A stretch of 18,538 nucleotides of DNA from Ardenticatenaceae bacterium. Lineage in GTDB: Bacteria > Chloroflexota > Anaerolineae > Promineifilales > Promineifilaceae. The DNA lies in the NCBI GenBank assembly GCA_020634215.1, contig JACKCD010000079.1, forward strand, positions 1 to 18,538, read 5' to 3'. Below are positions 7,611 to 14,722 of this stretch, piece after piece. The position numbers were made by a program, and so were the translations under genes. Within the stretch, counting starts at the first letter, position 1, and the number at the start of each line of letters is the position of its first letter. The notes below the pieces were generated by a model. It made no database searches and was not told the origin of the DNA. It saw only the letters and a list, made by a program, of their open reading frames with translations.

Positions 7611-8612
7611 TCATCTTTGATTGGCACTCGTTGCGGCTTCGGCACGTTGCTGTACGGTTTGGAGGACGTAGTTTTGAAAGTCGCGCATGATGAGATCCAT
7701 CCATAAACGGCCGTAACCGTTGAAATGGCTGGTCAAGCTATAGCCACCTTCCAAATAGAGCATAACGCCTCCTTCCGGTACGGATTCGATGGTATAGGCG
7801 GCGGAGCGAATGTCATACACGTCCCCGCCGATTTGGCGCAGCGGTAATTGGGTGTTGGCCGTGTGGCGCGGGGTAATGTTAAAGGCAATATGGCGACCAG
7901 GCTCCCAGGCGGTGATACGCTCATCAAAGAGAAGGCCACCAGCAAACAGGCCATATCGCTGCCCCCCAACCCCTTCGGAAACAAGCTGGGCTTCCAGTGG
8001 CTGCGGCACGCCTAGCAGGTGAAACAAGCTGGGTCGCTGTTCGGCAGGGGTGATTCGCGGCACGCGGATGATTTGTTGCCAAACTTCGTCAGGGGTGGCG
8101 TTGATGTGAATTTGGGTGGTGACGTGATAAACGGCCGTTGGTGCCTCCCATTTTAGCTCCAGCGGGGTGAAGGCAAAGGGGCTGGCAAGCAAGAACAGCA
8201 CAATGGCGTTCATGGTTGTGTCATTATGGTCGTCGCGCCACCGGCGGCGAATGGCGTTGGTCGCAAGGCCGCTAATAGCGGCCAATCCCAAGACAATGGG
8301 TGAGGCCATGACAATGCAAACCCATAGCTCACCGAGAAAAACGGCCGTTATTGCCGCAAACAACAGCACCGCCCCGCTGGGAGCCAGCAGCGCATAGGCC
8401 ACCGACCCGCGATAACGGCTGGGTGCAAACCACACGACCAACGGCCCCACGACAAATGGCAGCACACAAATAAACCCAACGCTCAGCATGTCAAGATACC
8501 CCTGCCGATCACCCTGCTGAAAGAGCAGATAGACGGACAAGCTGTAGGCCACGGCAAACAACGGCATAATAGCATTCAGGTTTTGCTTCAAATGGTTTTG
8601 GGTAGGAATCAT
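7611..8612 (-). CDS. Membrane protein with C-terminal SRPBCC (START-like) domain
   Basis: A 333-residue protein of unknown function. About five hydrophobic segments are visible (residues roughly 14-32, 42-63, 70-94, 96-118, 134-150). A soluble C-terminal half follows, starting TAVYHVTTQIHINATPDEVW, which is the typical first strand and helix of SRPBCC/polyketide-cyclase-like domains that bind hydrophobic ligands. The domain ends in a long C-terminal helix (GRLWMDLIMRDFQNYVLQTV). The combination suggests a membrane-anchored ligand-binding protein; no substrate is inferred. Its ATG overlaps the stop of a small upstream ORF as ATGA (8612-8609), implying translational coupling. A GAGGG ribosome-site-like stretch precedes the start. 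Palindrome copies at 7707, 8131 and 8341. Confidence 0.75.
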   Translation of the reverse strand: MIPTQNHLKQNLNAIMPLFAVAYSLSVYLLFQQGDRQGYLDMLSVGFICVLPFVVGPLVVWFAPSRYRGSVAYALLAPSGAVLLFAAITAVFLGELWVCIVMASPIVLGLAAISGLATNAIRRRWRDDHNDTTMNAIVLFLLASPFAFTPLELKWEAPTAVYHVTTQIHINATPDEVWQQIIRVPRITPAEQRPSLFHLLGVPQPLEAQLVSEGVGGQRYGLFAGGLLFDERITAWEPGRHIAFNITPRHTANTQLPLRQIGGDVYDIRSAAYTIESVPEGGVMLYLEGGYSLTSHFNGYGRLWMDLIMRDFQNYVLQTVQQRAEAATSANQR

Positions 8613-8758
8613 GGGAGCCCTCTCATTTTAAAATTGCCAACAAGCCGGTGATGGACGAAAACGGCCGTTTCCTCCATCACCGCATTTGTCGTGCCCAGCA
8701 GCGTCATCAATGGCGTAATGGTTGTTAAACCAACGGTTAAAATCCAGTTGGGCAGCAT
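8609..8758 (-). CDS. Putative 49-residue single-span membrane protein
   Basis: A small ORF starting MLPNWILTVGLTTITPLMTL, with one probable membrane helix, then TAVFVHHRLVGNFKMRGLP. Its TGA overlaps the ATG of the SRPBCC membrane protein (ATGA), a common sign of a real coupled gene pair. The frame is open upstream to 8908, but that part (YNRDTSVTCATRRLVARIAT) looks non-protein-like. The ATG at 8758 has GAGGGG on the minus strand (8762-8767) just before it, a slightly tight spacing. No family is recognised. Confidence 0.4.
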   Translation of the reverse strand: MLPNWILTVGLTTITPLMTLLGTTNAVMEETAVFVHHRLVGNFKMRGLP

Positions 8759-8933
8759 CAGCCCCTCATCACCGCTTTCGCGCCAGGCGGTATTGGCTGC
8801 AATGACGTTGCTTCTCTCGGTAGCGATTCGAGCAACGAGCCGTCTTGTCGCGCAAGTTACAGACGTATCTCTATTGTAGCCATTTGCTCGCCAACCCGCA
8901 TCGTACAAACGAGAGACTCTATGTCTACAACCC

Positions 8934-8962
8934 TTGCCCAGCGGATAGCAGGATGCTACACT
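8934..8962 (+). promoter_or_regulatory. Extended -10 promoter of dnaX, probably leaderless transcript
   Basis: TTGCCC (8934-8939), a 17-base spacer, TACACT (8957-8962), with TG at 8954-8955 forming an extended -10. The expected transcription start, about seven bases after the -10, falls on or next to the dnaX ATG at 8970. No Shine-Dalgarno sequence is seen before that ATG. Confidence 0.6.
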
Positions 8963-8969
8963 AACCTCA

Positions 8970-10682
8970 ATGTCACAAGCACTCTATCGCAAATGGCGGC
9001 CGGCTCGGTTTGATGACGTGGTTGGTCAGGAACACATCACACGCACCCTGCAACAAGCAGTTGCCTCACAGCGTGTGGGTCACGCCTATTTGTTTTGCGG
9101 CCCCCGTGGCACGGGCAAAACCACGTCGGCACGGCTGCTGGCAAAGGCAGTCAACTGCCTGCATGAGAACCCGGCGCAGCGGCCGTGCGGCCAGTGCGCT
9201 ATTTGCCAAGCGGTAAGCGAAGGGCGTTTCCTTGACCTCATCGAAATTGACGCGGCCTCGAACACGGGTGTGGACGACATGCGCGATCTGCGGGACAAGA
9301 TTAACTTTTCCCCTAGCCAGGGGCGGATGAAAATCTACATCATTGATGAAGTCCACATGCTCTCCACGGCCGCTTTTAACGCCCTGCTGAAAACGCTGGA
9401 AGAGCCGCCCGCCCACGCCATGTTTGTGCTGGCAACCACCGAGGAGCATAAAGTTCCCATCACCATCAAATCTCGCTGCCAGCAGTTTAACTTTCGCCTG
9501 CTGACCATTGCTGAAATTTCAGAGCGATTGGCGTGGCTGGCGGAGCGGGAAGGGCTGCTGGTGGAGCCGCTGGCGTTGGATATGATTGCGCGGCAGGGAG
9601 CGGGCAGCTTGCGTGATTCGGAAAGTTTGTTAGACCAGCTTGTGGTGGCCCCGGGCGACACCATTACGCTGGAACGGGCGCAAATGGTGCTGGGAACGGC
9701 CTCAAACACGGCCGTGATGACCCTGACCGATGCCTGGCTGAACAGCGATGGGGTGGAAGGGCTGAGGATTATCCATCAGTCGTTGGCATCAGGAACGGAT
9801 GCGCGGCAGTTTTGCCGCCAAATGGTGGATTATTTGCGCCAACTGCTTTTGTTGCAGGCGGCTGGAGGCGAGATTGCGCTGGATGTGCCGGTGGAGCAGA
9901 AGGACGATATGCTGGCGCAGGCGCGGCTGGCTTCACGGACGGATCTGGTGGCGGCGGTGCGGCGGTTTAATGAGGCGGCGATGACCCCGGCGAACAGTTG
10001 GCAGCCGCAGTTGCCGCTGGAATTGGCGTTTATTGAGATGCTGCCGGATAAGCCGTTTGTGGCGCGATCTGCTCCGGTGGTGCGGGAGCAGCCGCAGCCG
10101 GAGAAGAAAGAGGTGGTGCCGGAGAAAGTGGTGGAAAAAACGGCCGTTTCTTCTCCACCTGCGCCAGTACAGCCAGAACCATCTCCCCCGCGTACTGCTG
10201 AGCCATTGGTTACGACCCGCTCAACCATGCCGCCACCACCCGAGGAACCCCCGGACTTCTTTGAAGAAACATTGCCAACTCGGCCGGCGGCTCCTTCCCC
10301 TGCCAAGCCTAAGCCTGAGCCAGTGCCGCCATCCGCGCCGGTAAAAACGATAGCCCTGGTGCAAGTGACCCAGCAGTGGCGCGAATTCATGAGCCGGGTC
10401 GGGCAGGCCAACCGCAATTTTCCCGCCTTGCTCAATATGAGCAAACCGCTGGCGGTGGAAGGCCAGGCGGTCGTGCTGGGGTTTGATTACGCCATTTTTA
10501 AGAAAAAATTTGATGACACACCCGGTGCTGCCCATGCCGTGGCCGATATTTTGTCTGAGCTGTTGCAAACGCGCTGCACCGTGCGCTGTGTGGTAACAAG
10601 TGAATACAACGTCCCCATTTCGCGCCAGGAGTTGGAATCGCTGGCCGATGAACTGGGGGGCGTTGTGCGAGAAATAGATTAG
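8970..10682 (+). CDS. dnaX: DNA polymerase III subunit gamma/tau (clamp loader ATPase)
   Basis: A 570-residue protein. DnaX subunits form the clamp loader that places the beta sliding clamp on DNA during replication. The AAA+ part is clear: Walker A GPRGTGKTT (44-52), the zinc cysteines C63, C73, C76 and C79, Walker B IIDEVH (124-129), sensor 1 LATTEEHK, and the SRC motif (168-170). Domain III ends near residue 365. A Pro/Glu-rich linker follows (about 370-450), then a tau-type C-terminal domain (about 455-570). The start MSQALYRKWRP matches the family. No ribosome site precedes it; see the promoter at 8934. An A6 run at 10135-10140 lies in the linker and is a weak candidate for frameshifting to a shorter gamma form. 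ybaB follows 11 bases downstream, so these are co-transcribed. Confidence 0.97.
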   Translation: MSQALYRKWRPARFDDVVGQEHITRTLQQAVASQRVGHAYLFCGPRGTGKTTSARLLAKAVNCLHENPAQRPCGQCAICQAVSEGRFLDLIEIDAASNTGVDDMRDLRDKINFSPSQGRMKIYIIDEVHMLSTAAFNALLKTLEEPPAHAMFVLATTEEHKVPITIKSRCQQFNFRLLTIAEISERLAWLAEREGLLVEPLALDMIARQGAGSLRDSESLLDQLVVAPGDTITLERAQMVLGTASNTAVMTLTDAWLNSDGVEGLRIIHQSLASGTDARQFCRQMVDYLRQLLLLQAAGGEIALDVPVEQKDDMLAQARLASRTDLVAAVRRFNEAAMTPANSWQPQLPLELAFIEMLPDKPFVARSAPVVREQPQPEKKEVVPEKVVEKTAVSSPPAPVQPEPSPPRTAEPLVTTRSTMPPPPEEPPDFFEETLPTRPAAPSPAKPKPEPVPPSAPVKTIALVQVTQQWREFMSRVGQANRNFPALLNMSKPLAVEGQAVVLGFDYAIFKKKFDDTPGAAHAVADILSELLQTRCTVRCVVTSEYNVPISRQELESLADELGGVVREID

Positions 10683-10693
10683 AGGTAGTTGTT

Positions 10694-11077
10694 ATGTCAA
10701 AAAGACCATTTCGTGGAAAAGCAAAGACCAAGCAAAAAGCACCCAACGCTGGCAACATGCTGGCTCAAATGCAGCAAATGCAGCAGCAGATGGCGGAAAC
10801 GCAGCAAGCGTTAGAAAACGAGACGCTAACCGTTACTTCAGGCGGTGGGGCAGTTTCCGTTGTGATTACGGGTCACCAGCGGCTAAAATCTATTGAGATT
10901 GTGCCTGATTTGCTTGATCCAGAAGAAAAAGATATTTTGCAAGATATGCTGGTCGCCGCCATTAATTCAGCTATTGAGCAGTCACAAACAATGTCGGCCG
11001 AACGAATGGAAGGCATTACCGGTGGTTTAGGCGGCGGTCTCGGCGATATGCTGGGTGGCCTAGGGCTGAATCTTTAA
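10694..11077 (+). CDS. ybaB: YbaB/EbfC-family nucleoid-associated DNA-binding protein
   Basis: A 127-residue protein of the YbaB/EbfC family. These form dimers that bind DNA and are usually encoded between dnaX and recR, as here. The core is NMLAQMQQMQQQMAETQQAL (N-terminal helix), then the strand region TVTSGGGAVSVVITGHQRL, IEIVPDLLDPEEKD and a C-terminal helix DMLVAAINSAIEQS. The tail is Gly-rich (ITGGLGGGLGDMLGGLGLNL). The N-terminus has about 15 extra basic residues (SKRPFRGKAKTKQK) compared with short family members, possibly adding DNA contacts. AGAGGT lies seven bases before the ATG. Confidence 0.93.
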   Translation: MSKRPFRGKAKTKQKAPNAGNMLAQMQQMQQQMAETQQALENETLTVTSGGGAVSVVITGHQRLKSIEIVPDLLDPEEKDILQDMLVAAINSAIEQSQTMSAERMEGITGGLGGGLGDMLGGLGLNL

Positions 11078-11079
11078 CG

Positions 11080-11688
11080 ATGGCGCATAATGTGCTGCCA
11101 CAGCCGGTACAGCGGCTTATTGATGAGTTTGCCCGTCTGCCTGGCATTGGGCCGAAGTCGGCTTCGCGCCTAACGTTTTTCCTGCTGCGTGGAGCGGAAA
11201 ACCAGGCGTTGGAGTTGGCTTCGGCACTGCAAGAATTGCAGGCGCGGACGCGCTTTTGCTCGGTGTGCTTTAACATCACGGAGATGGATCCGTGTGTGGT
11301 GTGTGAGGACAGCGGGCGTGATCCCAACCTGTTGTGTGTGGTGGAGGAGCCGCTGGATTTGCTGGCAATTGAACGGTCGCGGGCGTTTAACGGCCGTTAC
11401 CACGTCCTCCACGGTGCCATCTCCCCGGTTGAAGGGGTGGGGCCAGAAGATTTGCGCGTAGCCGAACTGGTGGAGCGGGTGCAAGGCGGCACCTTCCGGG
11501 AAATTATTCTGGCAACCAATCCCACGCTGGAAGGAGAATCAACGGCTTTGTACTTGCAGCGGCGGTTGGCTGGCACCAAGGTGAAAATCACCCGGCTGGC
11601 GCGTGGGCTGCCCATTGGCGGTGATTTGGAATACACCGACGAAATTACGCTCAGTCGGGCACTGGAAGGGCGTCAAGAGTTTTCATAA
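11080..11688 (+). CDS. recR: Recombination mediator protein RecR
   Basis: A 202-residue protein, the normal RecR length. RecR forms a ring with RecO/RecF that helps load RecA on gapped DNA. Visible in order: a helix-hairpin-helix with LPGIGPKSASRLTFFLL (about 20-36), a C4 zinc site C60, C63, C72, C75 (FCSVCFNITEMDPCVVC), a Toprim domain beginning LLCVVEEPLDLLAIE, and the C-terminal ARGLPIGGDLEYTDEITL. It starts two bases after the ybaB stop with no strong ribosome site of its own, consistent with translational coupling in the dnaX-ybaB-recR operon. A palindrome copy at 11390 encodes Asn-Gly-Arg. Confidence 0.97.
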   Translation: MAHNVLPQPVQRLIDEFARLPGIGPKSASRLTFFLLRGAENQALELASALQELQARTRFCSVCFNITEMDPCVVCEDSGRDPNLLCVVEEPLDLLAIERSRAFNGRYHVLHGAISPVEGVGPEDLRVAELVERVQGGTFREIILATNPTLEGESTALYLQRRLAGTKVKITRLARGLPIGGDLEYTDEITLSRALEGRQEFS

Positions 11689-11702
11689 GGTTTTGCCGTA
11701 TC

Positions 11703-12596
11703 ATGCATGTTGCCGGAAAGGGTGAACAACCCAATCTCATCTTTCTCCACATTCCCAAGTCGGCCGGGACAACGCTCAACTTCATTTTGGAGAACCATTT
11801 TTCCCGTGAGGAGAGCTATTCTGTCAGCAAAAGCAACTATTACCCCGATGGCAGCATTGACGGGTTTAAGGCCATGACCCAGGCTCGGCAGGCCAAGATT
11901 CGCTGGCTAACGGGTCATATGGGGTATGGATACCATGAACATCTTTCTGGCCCAAGCGTTTATGTGACGTTACTGCGGGAGCCGGTGGAGCGGCTCATCT
12001 CAAACTTTTATTTTGAGCGTCATTTAAAAGAAAGCCCTATTCATGAAATGATCCGGTCGGGCAAAATGGATTTGCGAGAGTATGTTTATTACTATTACGC
12101 CATTGAAATGGACAATTTGCAGACGCGGATGATTTCGGGAAATTGGGAAAAGCGGGGAGATGGGCCGTGTACGCCGGAGATGTTGGAGCAGGCTAAGCAA
12201 AACTTGCGTGATCACTTTGCTGTGGTGGGTGTGGCTCGCCGTTTTGATGAGTTCTATTTTTTGCTGCGGCGCTACTTTGGCTGGCACTATGTGCCTTATG
12301 TGAAGCGGAATAAGACAAAAAACCGGCCGCGTCGTGAAGAAGTGCCAACTGCCGACCGGCAGATGATTAAAGAGTATAATCAATACGATATTGAGTTGTT
12401 TCAGTTTGCCAAGGAAATGTTTGAGACCCAACTGGCGGCGTATTCACCGAAAATGGTGCAAGCTAGTTTGCTGACAGCATCTTGGCGGAATGAGTTGTTT
12501 AAACAACAGCTAGGGTTGCAAACCTTTTCGCTGCGCCAATTTATTCGGGAGCATTCGGTGCGGACGTATCTGCGGCAGCGGCTGCATTGGGATTAG
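11703..12596 (+). CDS. Sulfotransferase-family protein (PAPS-dependent type)
   Basis: A 297-residue protein resembling the Sulfotransfer_2 group. The 5'-phosphosulfate loop is LIFLHIPKSAGTTLNFIL (residues about 12-29), and the 3'-phosphate-binding motif is LLREPVERLISNFYF (about 90-104). Such enzymes move sulfate from PAPS to sugars or other hydroxyls; the acceptor is unknown. No signal peptide or membrane segment is seen. It begins 14 bases after recR, so it probably ends the dnaX operon, an unusual partner for replication and repair genes. Its last 56 bases overlap the end of the convergent histidine kinase. The ribosome site is weak (AAGG well upstream). Confidence 0.85.
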   Translation: MHVAGKGEQPNLIFLHIPKSAGTTLNFILENHFSREESYSVSKSNYYPDGSIDGFKAMTQARQAKIRWLTGHMGYGYHEHLSGPSVYVTLLREPVERLISNFYFERHLKESPIHEMIRSGKMDLREYVYYYYAIEMDNLQTRMISGNWEKRGDGPCTPEMLEQAKQNLRDHFAVVGVARRFDEFYFLLRRYFGWHYVPYVKRNKTKNRPRREEVPTADRQMIKEYNQYDIELFQFAKEMFETQLAAYSPKMVQASLLTASWRNELFKQQLGLQTFSLRQFIREHSVRTYLRQRLHWD

Positions 12597-14631
12597 ACAG
12601 AAGGGGGAGCCAAACGGCAACGGCCGTTCCCGTTCCAACCTCACTGCTAACTTTAATTTTCCCATGATGTAGCGTCACAATTTCCTTCACCAACGATAAC
12701 CCCAACCCGGCTCCCGGTATGTTGTATTGCCCCGTTTGCTCACCCCGATAAAAGCGATCAAACAGATAGGGAACCTCGGTGGCGGCGATGCCCGTGCCGC
12801 TGTCGCGGATAGTTAAAATGGCATCTTGCCCGTCGGTAGCTGTTGTGATGATAATGCCTCCTTCTTTGGTGTAACGAATGGCGTTGTCCAGCAGTTCAGC
12901 TACCATTTGCTCCAAATGGGGCGGGGAGCCAATTAGCCAAAGAGGGGTAGGGGAGAGATGTTCGTGGAGGTCAAGAACGGCCGTTTCAGCACTAACCCGA
13001 TAAATTCGCACCGCTGCCTGCACCACCTCATTCAAATCCACGTGCTCCAAAACCGTCTGCTCCCAGCTTAAATCCAGCCGTGAGAGTGCCAGTGCTTTAT
13101 CAATCAGACGCGCCAGCCGTTTTGTTTCCGTTTGCAGTACGGTGACATATCGGTCAATATTGTCTGGTCGTGTCCGCTGTAGCAAATCAAGATAAAGGCT
13201 GAGCGTGGTAACGGGTGTCCGCAGTTCGTGGGACATGTCATTAAAAAATTTGGCTCGCAAGCGGTCAAGCTGGTGTAGTTTTTCATTGGCTTTGGCAAGC
13301 TCTCGCGTCCGCTGCTCCACGCGCTGCTCCAGCGATTCCAGAATGAGGGCGCGATGAAAAGCACTGACGGCAATTTCGGCAACGGCCGTTAATAGGCGAA
13401 TCTCCCGGCTGGAAAAATCACGCGGCGCACACAGCCCCACATGCAGCACCCCCAGCACCACATTTTCATCCGTGTGCAGCGGCAAAAACAAATTGCTTTG
13501 TGCTTTTGCTACGGCAGCCGTTAACCCCTGCAAGCCACTAGCCAACACGTCGTCTTCCAGCCGGCGCGTCAGATAAATTTGCCCATTAGTCAGCACATGA
13601 TTTAACACCCCTTGCCGCTCCTGTCGCTCCTGATGCACAACCATCGTTTCCGGGTACCAACCGGCCACAATCAACTCATGCTGCTCTGGTTCTGCCAAGA
13701 AAAAGAAGCCAATGGCATCATTTTCCAGCCCAACAAGCTGCAAAATAGAGGGCAGCATATCGGCGGCGCGAGAGGCTAGGCGCAGCTTGGCTGATGTTCG
13801 CGCCAGCGATTCTAACTCTTGAGCGTGTCGGTGTGTCTGGTCAAGCAATTGTTCCTTGCTTAAGACCAAGCTGGTTTGCTCGGCGGCTTGACGGGCCTGG
13901 GCAATGGTGGCACTGCTAAAGATTTGTGGCTGGGCAAAGAGGAGAATGATGGCTCCCAAATGCTGCTGATGCAGGGTGAGCGGCAGTACCATGAGGGCAC
14001 GAATGGGCAGTCGGCGAGCCAATTTGGCGGAGAAAAAGCGGCTTTGCTGGAGATCGGGAATGATGAGGGGGGCATTGCCTTGCTGCGCCAGAGAAGTTAG
14101 CGGCATGGCGTTGGTGGTAAGAAGCTGGGGGAAAAGATTTTTGAAGGGACCGAAGGCGGCTCCTAAAACGGCCGTTTGTTGCTCCTCATGCCACAAGGTC
14201 AATAAACACCCTTCCGCATGGTGTAGTTCACCCAGCCGGTCGGCCATCATTTGCAGCAGCCGCTGGCGTGGCATATTGCCCAATGCCGCTCGCGTAATAT
14301 CCCCGAGCAATGAAGCAGATCGAGTGTGGGCAGCCAGGTGCTGCTGCTGGCTCATATCGGTGAGGGTGAGCAGTTGGGTCGGCTGGCCTTGCCATTGGAT
14401 GGGGGCGGTATGGATTTGCAAAACGGCCGTTGTGCCATCTGAGCGTTCTATTTCTTGCTCTGACCAAGAGGGTAGCCAATCATAGTTTGCGCCAACCATA
14501 TATTCGAGTTTGTTGCCCAATAGTTTGGCGGCTGCGGCATTGGCAAATAGCACCCAGCCATCGGCATCCATAACCACCATGCCGGTGGATGTTGTGGCTA
14601 CAAGTTGTGCAAAATCAGTTTGCTCCACCAT
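12541..14631 (-). CDS. Sensor histidine kinase with PAS and two GAF domains (soluble, orphan)
   Basis: A 696-residue kinase with no membrane segment or signal peptide, so probably cytoplasmic. Order: a PAS domain (about 5-95, with GMVVMDADGWVLFANAAAAK), a first GAF (about 110-260), a second GAF (about 285-430), a coiled-coil-like linker (ESLEQRVEQRTRELAKANEK), HisKA with the phospho-acceptor His468 (NDMSHELRTPVTTL), then the HATPase with N583 (LLDNAIRYT), IRDSGTGI, YLFDRFYRG and GAGLGLSLVKEIV. No response regulator lies next to it, so its partner is unknown. The C-terminal tail (LSNPNAAAAADTSAPNAPE) is read across the end of the convergent sulfotransferase gene. Five palindrome copies occur here, all read as Thr-Ala-Val. 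Confidence 0.93.
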   Translation of the reverse strand: MVEQTDFAQLVATTSTGMVVMDADGWVLFANAAAAKLLGNKLEYMVGANYDWLPSWSEQEIERSDGTTAVLQIHTAPIQWQGQPTQLLTLTDMSQQQHLAAHTRSASLLGDITRAALGNMPRQRLLQMMADRLGELHHAEGCLLTLWHEEQQTAVLGAAFGPFKNLFPQLLTTNAMPLTSLAQQGNAPLIIPDLQQSRFFSAKLARRLPIRALMVLPLTLHQQHLGAIILLFAQPQIFSSATIAQARQAAEQTSLVLSKEQLLDQTHRHAQELESLARTSAKLRLASRAADMLPSILQLVGLENDAIGFFFLAEPEQHELIVAGWYPETMVVHQERQERQGVLNHVLTNGQIYLTRRLEDDVLASGLQGLTAAVAKAQSNLFLPLHTDENVVLGVLHVGLCAPRDFSSREIRLLTAVAEIAVSAFHRALILESLEQRVEQRTRELAKANEKLHQLDRLRAKFFNDMSHELRTPVTTLSLYLDLLQRTRPDNIDRYVTVLQTETKRLARLIDKALALSRLDLSWEQTVLEHVDLNEVVQAAVRIYRVSAETAVLDLHEHLSPTPLWLIGSPPHLEQMVAELLDNAIRYTKEGGIIITTATDGQDAILTIRDSGTGIAATEVPYLFDRFYRGEQTGQYNIPGAGLGLSLVKEIVTLHHGKIKVSSEVGTGTAVAVWLPLLSNPNAAAAADTSAPNAPE

Positions 14632-14683
14632 GGCGACCTGTTGTTGCTATCCATCGTCTGCGATGGTCGCACGCATCGGAGTT

Positions 14684-14716
14684 AAACCTCCGAGGTTTTC
14701 AAAACCTCGGAGGTTT
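14684..14716. terminator. Perfect 16-bp inverted repeat downstream of tyrS
   Basis: AAACCTCCGAGGTTTT (14684-14699), one central base, then its exact reverse complement (14701-14716). It begins seven bases beyond the tyrS stop codon and lies before the kinase gene, so it probably ends tyrS transcription. The arm is itself nearly palindromic (AACCTCCGAGGTT), which makes a repeat-family element also possible. A small stem CCATCG/CGATGG (14651-14666) follows, close to the kinase start. Confidence 0.55.
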
Positions 14717-14722
14717 GTTTTA

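Noticed and set aside
8759..8908. N-terminal extension of the small membrane ORF
   Set aside because: The residues look like chance translation of the dnaX upstream region.
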